Shown piece by piece: positions 11,959 through 22,705 of a stretch of 64,000 nt of DNA (its first letter is position 1; each line of letters opens with the position of its first letter). The notes below the pieces were generated by a model. The model saw nothing but the letters and a program-made list of their open reading frames with translations. It was not told the origin of the DNA and ran no database searches. Where the stretch lies: NCBI GenBank assembly GCA_000750105.3, contig JPHH03000006.1, positions 310,001 through 374,000 on the forward strand. The letters run 5' to 3'. The DNA comes from Tolypocladium sp. Sup5 PDA-1. Its lineage: Eukaryota > Ascomycota > Sordariomycetes > Hypocreales > Ophiocordycipitaceae. The position numbers and the translations under genes are program-made.

Positions 11959-12684
11959 ATGCTCTCCTCTCCAGCCAAGCTCGCAGGCCTCGTCTTAGGA
12001 CTGGCCAGCATCGCCGTTGCGGTCCCTGCCGCTGTCCCAGCCAACGAGTTTGCCACCGATGGCGGCTTCATCGTCACCCACAAAGCCGTCGACTACTTCC
12101 CACATACCCTTGGCGACGTCAGCCCCTGGGACATCGCCGTCCGCTTCACTGGCTACAACTCCACCATGGAGTCCTGGCTCACTAGCCTCGACCCCCACTC
12201 CGGTGCCACCGACGAGGAGAAGGCCAGGATCCTGATCTCCGCTGGCTATGCCAAGCCCTTCGACCATACCGACGCCGATATGGCCGGCGAGCTGGAGGCT
12301 CTGCTCGGCGCTCTGGCTGGCGAGACCCCCGAGGACCTCGCTAAGCGTATCGAGGAGCGCAACACCAACTATATCGTCTCGAAAGCACACGTCGTCGTGT
12401 GGCACGCGTGCGCCGCGTTCTTTTCCTGCGTGTCCGGCACCACCTGCAGCTTCAGCATCAACGTGGGAAAAGCCCCACGCAGCCAATGCCAGAACCAGGG
12501 CGGCCAGAACTGCTGCATTTCTTGGTCTACCTACAACGTGCAGGTCGGTTTCTTTAGCCGCACTTGGACCAACTGCAACGCCGATGTTAATAACGATGGT
12601 CTCTCGAGCGCCTCGTGCGAGGGCAAGGGCGACAACACTGGCGGAGATGTCTGCCTCAGCAACCGTGCCTCTGGCTGTACGTAG
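11959..12684 (+). CDS. small secreted cysteine-rich protein
   Basis: This is a single exon of 241 residues. The ATG at 11959 is preferred over upstream in-frame codons because it opens directly into a signal peptide (MLSSPAKLAGLVLGLASIAVAVPA, cleavage probably near residues 20-27) and sits at a normal distance from the TATA box. The mature protein has a cysteine-free first half with an alpha-helical acidic stretch (DADMAGELEALLGAL), then a C-terminal domain of roughly 95 residues carrying ten cysteines, including an adjacent pair in GGQNCCISWSTYN and the ending SNRASGCT. The domain resembles the fungal secreted WD-like family as I remember it, but I cannot verify this. It could be an effector, a wall-associated protein or an antimicrobial protein. 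It sits between two immunity-type genes. Function unknown. Confidence 0.85.
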   Translation: MLSSPAKLAGLVLGLASIAVAVPAAVPANEFATDGGFIVTHKAVDYFPHTLGDVSPWDIAVRFTGYNSTMESWLTSLDPHSGATDEEKARILISAGYAKPFDHTDADMAGELEALLGALAGETPEDLAKRIEERNTNYIVSKAHVVVWHACAAFFSCVSGTTCSFSINVGKAPRSQCQNQGGQNCCISWSTYNVQVGFFSRTWTNCNADVNNDGLSSASCEGKGDNTGGDVCLSNRASGCT

Positions 12685-13275
12685 AGGATTGGCTGCTTAC
12701 CCAACGGTCCGAAAGCAAACATTCAGGTGAAGTTGGGGTGGCCGGAGAGACCCAGTTCTCGGTCCTAGCTAGCGTAGGAGAAGCTCGAGAAGCTGCAATG
12801 CAGTTGAATACCGATAACAGAGAGACTTCTCGTTGTGTCGTCAGAAAGCTCCTAGAACTACGGATACAAGTAGTCTTATATCCTCAGTGTTAGACAAGTG
12901 AATGTGCCGTGCTCCATGTTGCCAGCAAAATAGGCACCAATGGCTGCGACCCGCTCAAAGACCACATGGCACACACCTCTGGGCCCTAGGCCCCTGGCGC
13001 GGCCACCTCATTCAAGCGAATGAGATGCTCGCCTTGCCGCTGATGTTGGCTGCCCGCTGCCGAGCCTGGCGAATGGCTGTCTGCGACGCCCACCCAGAAG
13101 CGAGGCGTCTTCTCGTCTCAGCTTCTGCATGTTGCCGCCAAGGCTGCCATGTTGGTCGCACAGATGGAGGCAGTGCCTCTGTTGGACTCGGCCTGTCTTC
13201 TGTTGGGGCCCGACTTCATGTTCTTTACATCATTTTGTTCCCGCGAGACATTGACAACCGACATGGGCCGTCCAG
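12685..13275. other. spacer between secreted protein and ankyrin-type gene
   Basis: It should contain the 3' untranslated region of the secreted protein and the promoter of the next gene. No clear TATA box or other element was seen. Confidence 0.5.
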
Positions 13276-15509
13276 ATGTCTGGAATCGAGATCACAGCAA
13301 GCCCCATTGCCTTTGTCCAATTCGCACCGCAGGTGGCGAAATGCATCTTCCAGGCCTACAAGCTTTGGGGCGAGATCAAAAATGTCCCCGAAGACATCCT
13401 CAACCTCGTCACGAACTTGAAGGCCTACGAGCCGATATTCTGCGAGATTGAGGCGCGTTTTAATCGGCCAGATGCGTCTACGGCTCAGTTCAGCAACAAC
13501 GCGCTGAAAATGAGCTTCGACTGCGCCAGACAGGCGCAGATGGCCCTGGAGGACATGCTGCGGGACTTGCGGACCGAGCTCGACGCCAAACGCGGCCTCA
13601 AGCGAAAGGCCGCCGCGTTAAAGGTCATCATGAAGAAGACGGAGCTGGAGAAGCTCGAGAAGAGACTGTCCCAGTCGTTGGGTTTATTACAACTCGCGCT
13701 GCAAATGTACCAATTGTAAGTATGAGCCCGTGAATGGTTTGGGCCAGTTACTAAACGTCGAGCCCAGAGCGCTGCAAAGCATCGCCAACAGCGTCCTTCA
13801 AAACATCAACTCCGACCTGTTCGCCAGTAGCGTTGCGTCCATTGTGGTCAAGCGATTAAATGAGCCTGAAAACAGACAGGCGGACGAGACGCAGAACGAC
13901 AAAGGCCACGATGACACAATGCGGAAGACCAGTGTTGTTTCTAGACCGAAAGAATACTCAGCCGCCTACTCGTCCTCGAAAATGGGACGATTTGCGATGA
14001 ATTATGCCAAAGTTCCAGGATCATGGCATGCACGAATACAACTTCCACGTTGGCTCTCGGAATCAGTGTACGAACTCCACTATATTCAGGGACTAGCAGG
14101 ATGGACTTACACCTATCGAGTGTACAACATAATTCCTTTCGGAAGTGAAATCATTCAAAGGATCAAGCAAGGAGATAAAGATAGGGTTTTGGAGTTATTC
14201 AGTGCAAGGACAGCATCCCCCTTCGATAGGGACGAGCGGGGCCGGTCTTTGTTGCATGTGAGTTTGCCAAGCCGCGAAAAGACGCTTCAGCAGCTAATTT
14301 GTTTCAGTTCGCAGCCCATTCCTCTCAGCCAGAGCTGTGTCGAATCCTCTTAAAGATGGGACTGGACGATTTACTAGATGAGCCCGTAGGGCCGTACAGA
14401 GAGTACGTTCTCGAGCCCCCCCCCCCCCTTTGCGAGATCCGTTCTGACGATCAGGTAGAAGTCCACTCAGCGCTGTAGCCTTCAGGTCTGTTCACACCGT
14501 GTCAAACCGCGAGCATCGTGCTTCGCCCGAGGATCGCCCGCTGGAACAGGTTGCAGAGCTGTTTCAGTCTTTCCTCCGGGGATCTGATGCGATTCCCGTC
14601 GAGCGACTGCTGGATTTTGTACGAGAGTCCGCCTATGGAGATACGTATGTGATGATGTTTCGGGACATGTTTATGCCGGCGTACTACAGCATCTCTCTGG
14701 GGGACCGATTGGAGGCCATTCGGCTCGGAGCATTTACCGTCCTGGACTGCACGACTATACAACGCCTGTTGTCGCCGGGAGACACTGTCACGAGCGCCGA
14801 CGTCAGCCAGTCGACTCACGAGAAACTGTCGCTTGTGCATACAGCCGCAGTGGCCGTTGCCTGCCGCTACCCAGATGACCTGGTGCCACACAAAAGGCCC
14901 CATTGTTATACCATGATTTACAATGTGTGGTGGAGCCAGTTCGCAACCGATGTTGCGCGTGCGGCGAACAAGTCGGACCTGCACAGCGTCGAGCAGGTCG
15001 TTCCCTGGGACGTACAGCAAGTGCCAGTGTGGAGAGGGACACCACTCACGTCTGTCATCGGGGGCGTTCTTTGCTACGTCTGCCCGGAAATTACTTTTGC
15101 CCACTGGGATCTCATGCTCCGGGGAACGGTCCAGCGCTGGCTCGTTGATCTCCAAGCCGCAGGGGTTGACTTGCTTGAATATGGACAGCACGAAGTCTTG
15201 AATCTCCATGGCGACTGCTATGACGCGAAGGGCGCATTCGACGCGGATGCGATCCGGCGCTCACGGACGGTGCCACGGAGGTCCCTCGGCGCTGGAAGCA
15301 AGTGGACCAAGCATTGTCGTCGAGGAGAGGATGAGACACGGAATGAGAATTACTGGATTCCGATCCGACTCATTGATCTCAAAGTTGGACCCCACCCAAG
15401 TGATTGGAGGATCTTGTGGGCACCAGAGTTTGAGTACATGGCGAATGAGTTCTGGGCGATGATAGAAAAGCAGGATGTCAGGATTCCTGGAGCATGGGTA
15501 GATTGTTGA
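13276..15509 (+). CDS. ankyrin-type protein with fungal STAND N-terminal domain
   Basis: There are four exons: 13276-13715, 13768-14257, 14308-14402 and 14459-15509. The introns are 52, 50 and 56 nt; the first has a textbook TTACTAAAC branch site and the third a run of 13 C. The spliced product has 691 residues. Residues 1-150 are helical and begin GIEITASPIAFVQFAPQV, as in the N-terminal domain (Fungal_N type) that precedes NACHT or ankyrin parts in many fungal proteins. A middle region with WLSESVYEL, and an ankyrin-like unit split by intron 2 (SPFDRDERGRSLLH/FAAHSSQPELC), match the same family. There is no P-loop, so this is not an NTPase. The C-terminal 350 residues have no domain I recognise. 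A role in non-self recognition or signalling is inferred only from relatives. Confidence 0.82.
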
Positions 15510-15944
15510 TGATGACGTGGATATCAAACTGCTGGGGCGGTATCGGGTAGGTTCATGAGTCTGAGTGGGAGAACTGCTAAAGATTCCTGTCTCGCTGACA
15601 AAATCCAATACTATTGCACTATTGAGAACATCATATCCGTAGTTATGCACTGTCTGGCATGGGGAAAGTAGAAATTTGCATTTCTGACGAGCATCAATGT
15701 TCCTTTGCAGTATTAGCCCTGGCCACTTCTTGGGGCGAAAGTTGACCACCTGCAAGGGGCTTCAGCCCACTGATGGTTCATAGGCAACCCCGCATGCCGT
15801 GGCGGGGCAGATGGCCTCCCCTCGACATGCCATATACAAGAGTCGAGCTCCTTCTTCAACCTTACATCGTGAGAGACTACCTACCAGTGGCCTTCAGAGA
15901 ATTCGGACACTGCTTCTCTAATCAGCATACAGCACCCAGCAGCA
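15510..15944. other. spacer and promoter of the Memo gene
   Basis: It contains a TATA-like CATATACA at 15831-15838, about 110 bases before the Memo start, and a C-rich and GGGG-bearing segment just before it. No gene. Confidence 0.45.
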
Positions 15945-16980
15945 ATGGCGACCCGACCCGCAGGGAAGGCAGGCGCGTGGTACCTTGGGAACGCAGAGGC
16001 GCTCGAGAAGCAGCTCAATGCGTTCCTCGCCTTGGTGCCCAAGACCATCAACGACTCGTCATTACCCATTCCTGGAGCTAGAGTGATAATAGCGCCGTGA
16101 GTATTGACGAAATACACGGTGACCTTGGGGCTCAGTTCTGACGGTGCTGGGCGACAGGCATGCGGGCTACGAGCACTCTGGAGAATGCGCTGCTTGGGCG
16201 TATAGCTGCCTCGATCTCAGCAAGGCGAAGCGTGTGTTCGTCCTTGGCCCGTCCCATGCATACTACCTCGAAGGGTGCGCCGTCACGACGTTTGCCAAGT
16301 ATGCTACACCGTACGGGGATCTGACGGTGGACCAAGACACCATCCAGAGGATGAAAGAGGCGGGTGAGATGGAAGACATTCCGCGAGCCGAGGACATGAA
16401 AGAGCATTCACTTGAAATGCATATGCCCTATCTATACATGTGCTGCCAGAAGACCTTCGCCTCTCCAGAGGAGTTCCCGACCATCGTCCCCATTCTCATC
16501 GGCGACAACAACAAGGCCGAGGAGAAGGATGTGGGCAGGATCCTTTTGTCCTATCTCAAGGACCCGGAAAACGCCTTCATCATCAGCTCGGACTTCTGCC
16601 ACTGGGGTTGGGAGTTCCAGTACATGGTCTATTCCCCCGAAAACGACCCCACGAAGTTGACTACGTTGAGCAGCAGGTTTGATCCAGCTCCCGCAGGACC
16701 ACCGATTCACGAGACTATCCGTTTGCTCGACGAGGCTGCCATGGATGCCGTTAAGAGCGGCAAGCATGACGCCTTTGTCGACAACCTTAAGCAAACGAGG
16801 AACACTGTCTGCGGCAGGCATCCCATCGGGGTCGCCATGGCGGCTTTGGAGCTGCTCGCCAAGGAGGCTAATGATGAGACGAAATACCGCTTCAACATCA
16901 TATGCTACGACCGGAGCGATCTGGTGCAGAGGCCTGCCCAATTTAGCGTCAGCTACGTGTCTGCGTATGCCGTTTTGTAG
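15945..16980 (+). CDS. MHO1: Memo-family protein (MEMO1/MHO1 homologue)
   Basis: There are two exons, 15945-16096 and 16158-16980, with a 61-nt intron (GTGAGT...CAG), giving 325 residues. The start is MATRPAGKAGAWYLGN, matching the usual RxAxxAGxWY opening of the family. The intron falls exactly in the conserved PHAGYEHSG, which supports the splice. Other family landmarks are GPSHAYYLEG, EHSLEMHMPYL, SSDFCHWG and the late CGRHPIG. The conserved histidines and cysteine form a metal site in the human protein, where copper or iron binding and redox roles have been described. The length is close to the family norm of about 300. The fungal role is little known. Confidence 0.92.
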
Positions 16981-18504
16981 GCTCCAGAGGCAGCGTCACG
17001 AGGAGGACCCCGGATGAGTTGGAAGCTCTAATTGGTCATAATGGGCGAGAGCTGGCTAGAATGGACAGGACGGTGAACACATGGCATCTTGTGTTGGTAT
17101 TTTTCATGATGAATGCAAACGATCTGCTGTTCAACTCGGACGAAAGCAAGAGGAGTCGTCCAAGGATGAGGCATACAGTCCACAGATGTCATCGAGGATG
17201 AGCCCAGCACCTCACAGGATTAGCTCACGTGTGTGCCAGCCTACACAACATGGCCTTTCAGATGAAACTATTTGGCTGATGGCTCGGCCGAACAAAGCTG
17301 GGCGTCGTCTCGTCCTCGTGGACGTGCTGCCACTGCGGTGCTGACGGCGGATGCCTTGGACGAAGCCGTGGGTGGCGCAGACACGGGGCTGCCGGTTATT
17401 AATAGCGCCCAGCCTTGGCTGGCGGATGGCGGTTGGTGGCTCATCAGCGCGGCGGAATTATACTTCGTTGCGTCGGGTCTGGATGGATCGATGGCTGCGA
17501 CTCTGAATGGGACGGTGAAAGGATGAGCCTCACGCGTGACGGACACACAAGCTTGAAGAGATTCCCCGGGGGTCTCTGCGGCCCTTTCATCCACCAGCAG
17601 CACCAGCGTCACAGCCAACAGATGCAACGGCCCAGGGATTCCAGACGGCAATCTCGCACATGAAACCCGAGCTGCCCTTTATAGCGCACGACTCCCTGGT
17701 CCAATGACTCCAGTCAGCCCACAGAGCCTTGGTGCTGTGCTCCATCCTGTTGCAGGAACCCAGCCAACGAACCCGCTCAGGGTCCAATCGTGGCCGCAGT
17801 CTCTTCGCTGTTGGCTGGGCCGCCTCCGTCGAGGAACAGAGAGGCCGTCTTTGTGGCCGGAATCGCCGTCAAAGATGTTGTACATTACTCGTAATCCGTA
17901 GACGTTGCAGTTGATTGCTCGAGAGCACGCACAGTGCAGCTCACACAGAGCTGGTACCTTTGAAAAGTCTGGCGCGCGACTGACCATCACGTTGGCGCGC
18001 ACCACAGGCCGCGACTCGTCGCCTCCCGCCACAGTGCGCGCGCCGTGCTCGTACTGACACATGCCTCAGCAATGCCCCTTTTGATTGCCGCCCGCAACGT
18101 CAATCTCCCCGTCAGCAACATCCAACAACACCAGTCCACTCTCCACTGGCCACTGTCCACCGCCTGGGCCCGTTGCTTCTTCGACCTCTTCCCCATCGTC
18201 ATCCATCCGCCAAGCCCTCTTCCGCAGCATCGTTGAACCCTCGCGCGCCGACCCTCGCTCAGCCTCTGTACGAGCCTTTTCCGGCACCAAACCCCCGAGG
18301 GCCGCGGCGCTCTCTCGATTTCACCATGAGTGTCAGTGTTTCACCCCTGCTTTCCCTACCATTGGCGTTTCAACCAGGCTATGCGACGGGCCCGAGTCCC
18401 TCGACAGAACCCTAATCGCCGCAGCCTGGCCCTGGAATGCAATCTCTCTCCTTCTCTCCATCATAATACTCTGCAGTAGCTTCGCGGGACGACGTTTGCT
18501 GACA
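16981..18504. other. spacer and long 5' region of the syntaxin gene
   Basis: No recognisable gene. The 500 bases before 18505 are C/T-rich on the plus strand with many short CCA/CTC runs, as often seen in fungal 5' leaders. A non-coding upstream exon is possible but not provable here. Confidence 0.45.
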
Positions 18505-19931
18505 ATGGCGCAACAGTACGGGTTAGTACCACGCGCCGAGCATGAACCACACCAACAACGACCGGCCCTCGCCCGAACCGCTTGGCCGACCTCGATGCTG
18601 ATGCTGATGATGATGCGTTAGATACGGCGGAAGACCGAACCCCTACGACCAGCGCGGGGATGCTCCCGGCTATGGGGCGCCGCCCCCGAGGCAGCCTCAG
18701 GGCGGTTACGGCCAAGGCTCCCCATATGCTGGCGGCCATGGCTACGGCCAGAACCAGTCAATCGACGCCGGCTACGCAGGTAAATCGCCGCAAAATTCAC
18801 AATGTCGCCGCCATCAAGACTAACCACGACTGCTAGGCGGCAACGTCGAGATGGCTCCCCTAGCCCAGAACGCCAGCTCCATGGCCGGTGGCGACCCCAA
18901 CAGCATCCTCAACGAGTGCAGGGATATCGACCGCGGCATCGACGACATTGAACGCAACCTCGAACAGCTCCGCATGCTCCAGAAGCGAACCCTCGACGAC
19001 GCCGACAGCTCCTCGTCGAGCGCCGCCAACCGCCAGCTCGACTCCCTCTCCTCGGACACCATGGCCCTGTACCGCAGCCTCACGGAGCGCGTCCGAACCG
19101 TCAAGTCCAACCCCGAGTCTCGCACCCCCAAGAACAACCCCCAGGTCAGCCGTGTCGACCGTCGCCTGAAGGCAGCCATCCAGCAGTACCAGCAGGTCGA
19201 GTCCCAGTTCCGCAAGCGCACCCAGGAACAGATGGCCCGCCAATACCGCATCGTGCGGCCCAATGCGACCGAGGACGAAGTCCGTGCCGCAGTCGAGGAC
19301 ACCACCGGCGGCCAAGTCTTCAGCCAGGCGTTGATGCAGAGCGACCGACAGGGACGGGCGCGCGCTGCGCTGACGGCCGTGCAGGATCGCCACGCGGCTC
19401 TGGCCAAGATTGAGCAGCAGATGGTGGAGCTGTCGCAGCTCTTCCAGGACATGGATACCCTGGTCGTGCAACAGGAGGCTGCTGTCATGCAGATTGAGCA
19501 AAAGGGAGAGGAAGTCGTGGACAACCTGGACAAGGGCAACGAGGAGATTGGCGTCGCCGTCAACACGGCCCGCAAGACGAGGAAGAAGAAGTGGATCTGC
19601 TTGGGCATCTGCGGTAAGTTCGTCTTCGCGATAAGCACTGGAATCGTTGCTAACTTGAACAACAGTGACCATCATCATCATTGTCGTCATCATCGTGCTC
19701 GTCTACGTCTTTGTCATCCGCCAGACGACTGGGGGCGGCAACAACAACAAGAACAGCAGCAAGCGAGACCTCATCGAGGAGCTTGGCGCCCTGCCCATTG
19801 TCAACACCCTTCCCGTCATTCTGAGACGCGAGTCCCACCTCGGAGCCCGCATGCCCATCGACCAGGACGTTGCGAGGGAGATGGCCCGCATTGGTCGCCA
19901 GCGCATCCATTTTCCCCAATTACCACAATAA
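18505..19931 (+). CDS. SSO1: plasma-membrane t-SNARE, syntaxin (Sso1/Syn1 type)
   Basis: There are four exons, 18505-18521, 18622-18779, 18837-19613 and 19666-19931, with introns of 100, 57 and 52 nt, giving 405 residues. The tiny first exon encodes only MAQQY plus part of a Gly codon. A Gly/Tyr/Gln/Pro-rich N-terminal segment (to about residue 55) leads into the three-helix Habc region, then the SNARE helix, recognisable around ALAKIEQQMVELSQLFQDMD, which supplies the central-layer Gln. A basic KTRKKKW precedes the membrane segment VTIIIIVVIIVLVYVFVI, and the last intron separates these two. It should pair with Sec9 and Snc for exocytosis at hyphal tips. Oddly, 70 residues follow the anchor, where yeast Sso1 has almost none; they would face outward. 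Confidence 0.93.
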
Positions 19932-20835
19932 GCTCTCGAGCCACAACCAGAGCTTGGGCGTGTCGCGGCATGGACGTGTACACGCATGCACTTTACACCA
20001 CAGCGGGACAGTTTTCCTTGAGAGTATTGTATAAAAGAGACTATCGACATATAGCAGTCTTGCGCGCACCCTGATTTCCTTTTTTTGCTCGGAGAATATT
20101 GGATCGCCACGGAAGGGGCAGGAGCTACCGACTTTGGCAGTTGAGAGAATGGACAAGCACACGGGAGCATCACGCGGTGCTCTGCGAGTGTCTGCTCTTT
20201 TGCCTCCTGTGTTTTTTGCGTTGGGTCGGTTTCCCCCCCTTTTAGCCCTGTGCACTCCTGCTTTGTTTTTGGCCATTGTGTGGGGGGGGACTTTGTGATT
20301 CTGAATCCCGGAGTTTAGCATAAGGGGCGTTGAGTACAACGTTTTAATCACATTTTTGTTCTCTCGTTTGCCGATCACGCGTGGTGTTGAGTGAAAGCAC
20401 ATCTCCAGTTTTCACGACGTGCCCTCGGCCACGTCGCGTGAGACGTGTGTAGATTGGACTCATACAAGAAAGCTATGGTATCTGAAACCACCCAAGCTGG
20501 AAGGGAGCCTGTGGCCGACCGGTACGCCAAACAAGATGCATGTGAAGTATGTAGGGTGCCTGGTTCACCTCGCGCCCCAAAACAGCAAAGTAGAACTCGT
20601 CGGACAAGATTTGGGGGGAACGGAAATGGAGGCGCCTGCTGGTGGGGGGTCGTAAATCGTTGCCTGTGGAAATCCATTCAGTATGATGGACCCTCTCTTT
20701 GCTGGGGAGTAGAGAGCGACGAACCGTGTAGAGGTCGTCAATATGGGGGCTGAGGGTGGCTGCGGCTCTCGGGCCCAGCGGTCGTCCACGATGGAAATGA
20801 CACAAATGTGTAGCCAGAAGAGGTCGGCTGCGCCG
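19932..20835. other. convergent 3' spacer
   Basis: This lies between the ends of the plus-strand syntaxin and the minus-strand polyglutamine gene, so it should hold both 3' untranslated regions. It has T-rich and G-rich runs around 20075 and 20230-20290. No gene is recognised. Confidence 0.5.
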
Positions 20836-20936
20836 TTAATCACTCTCCCTTGCGCCCTCGCCGTCGTCTACGCCTCCTCTTCTCACCTCGTCCTGGCTCT
20901 TGCTTGCGTCGGCGAGTTGCTCGTGCGGAGGCTGCA

Positions 20937-20969
<33 letters not shown>

Positions 20970-21531
20970 TGCGACACTCGCCCTCGCCGACGACCTTCTT
21001 CAGCACGCCCATCCTGCGGCGAAACTCATCCGCCAGGGCGTCCACGTCGTCTGCGCCCACGGCGGCGCTGCCGGAGCCCGAGGCGGGGAGGCTGTCCCCG
21101 CGCACGTCGTCGACGGGCTCGCGCTCCACGCCCTCGATGCGCAGCATGGCGGCGCTGGAATCGGAGCTTTCCCCGTCGGCCTGCTGCGCGGCGAGGCGCG
21201 AGCCCGTGACGGCAAAGTCTTCACTGAGGCTCGACGCCCAGGACACGGTCCAGCGGGCGTTGTCGGCCGACGGCGCGAGGTCCACGACGACGGCGCGGTC
21301 GGGCGGGTTGGACAGCACGGAGGTATCGTCGTCGGCGAAGAGGTACTGCACGCGCGGGTGGACCGTCGTGTTGGTTGTTGTGTTGGTGAGGAGCGTAAAG
21401 AGCGGCTCGAACGGCGGGGGCGCGGTGTTCGAATCGCCGGGCATCTGGTGCTCGTCGAGCTGCGTCGTTGAAGCTGCTGCTTCTCCGGCAGCAGCTGGGT
21501 GCTCGGTCGGAGGCGAGGCTACCTCGGACAT
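20836..21531 (-). CDS. uncharacterised protein with polyglutamine run
   Basis: This is a single exon of 231 residues, starting at the ATG at 21531 (MSEVASPPTEHPAAAGEAAA). The frame stays open upstream to 21909, but that part is arginine- and serine-rich and lacks the character of a conserved protein, so the inner ATG is chosen. The middle part is ordered and hydrophobic enough to fold (PPFEPLFTLLTN, HPRVQYLFADDD, RAVVVDLAPS, ARWTVSWASSLSEDFAV). It is followed by acidic, Ser-rich sequence, a helix ending EFRRRMGVLKKVVGEGE, and ten glutamines from a CAG run. I recall similar proteins in other Pezizomycotina but cannot name a function. No membrane segment or signal peptide is seen. Confidence 0.72.
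20938..20967 (-). repeat. CAG trinucleotide run (10 Gln codons)
   Basis: On the minus strand nine CAG codons and one CAA codon lie in a row near the C-terminus of the uncharacterised protein. Such runs are prone to length change between strains. Confidence 0.9.
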
Positions 21532-22705
21532 GGCGATGGTCGCGCGACGATTGCTGGAGCGGCTTGGACGGTTGTGCAAGGTCAACGGTCTGGTGGAGAG
21601 AGCAGTGGCTACTGAGGCCGCGCGGCGAGCATTTTCAGCCCAGGATGCGTCCGCCTGGTCGGTCTGCCGAGCTTGCGTTGACTTGTTTTGCGTTTGTGAG
21701 CACGCGTTGAGGCGACTGTGCAACGAGCGACGTGTGTTGTGGTTGAGACCGTGGCGCCCTGCTGATGCACGCAGCCCAGCCCATGACGGAACGTGACAGG
21801 TCCTTATCTTATCGACACGTGAGCGCCCGCGACGTGCCTGGCGTAGCGCTGCGGGAACCAAACTGGTGACGTACGATACAAGCGGGTGTACCGCATCGTG
21901 ATCTGACATGTGATGCCATGGTGCAGCAACCTCAGTCCTCTATCCCGCCAACTCCACCGCCTTGTCACAGACCGCCCCTGTTCCACCAACATTCTGCCTC
22001 TTTTGTAACATCGTCATCGGCGCCTCGCTTGCGTCCTGATGCCTACATACATGTACCGTCCCCCATCAGTCCCCATTCCGTAGTCCACAGAACCGTCATC
22101 GCAGCTGCGCCTAGCAAGCGTACCGTACACTGCCGACTGACGCTGATAGGCCATGACTGGCTCCACGTCTCGTTGTCGACAGTCACGACTCACCATGCAA
22201 TGCGGACACGTCTGAGCCCCCTCCACACTCGGGGCATCCCGGGCTTCCATGCCCAACAAGGTAGTTGAGTGAAGGCAGAGCAGGTGATGTGAAACGCGAG
22301 TCGACGGATATGTATCTGCAAGCGACCAAGCCTCTTGGCCCTATGGCAGGCAGGCTAAACACCTGACCTCGTGTATTCCCAGCAAGTGCAGCGTCGTCTA
22401 TTTGCTCATCGAGGTGTGGCCGCATTGGCAAACAAAACCACCAAGTCGTCTATTCAGATCTATCAAATAGCATGATGCTGTTGTCTGTGTCTTGCGATTG
22501 GCGCAGGCAGTAATACCACCTGCCGCTTTGATATGCTGAAGCGGATGCTGATGCGGTTGCGCTTGAAAAGAACCATGGCTGTAATGCCGATGACAAGGGT
22601 CTCACCAGAGGACCCTTAAAATGCTGCGCCGCCCATTCGCAGATGCCATCTATCACGCCTCTGTGTATCGTCATGTTCATTACCGTCCCATGCCAAGATG
22701 TTGCA
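21532..22705. other. spacer with promoter of the polyglutamine gene and 3' region of the chitinase
   Basis: No recognisable gene. The first 380 bases are an open but unconvincing upstream extension of the polyglutamine frame. Confidence 0.45.

Noticed and set aside
8039..15509. Idea of a biosynthetic or defence gene cluster around the NACHT relic
   Set aside because: No biosynthetic enzymes are present and the genes are not co-oriented; kept only as a loose immunity-type neighbourhood.
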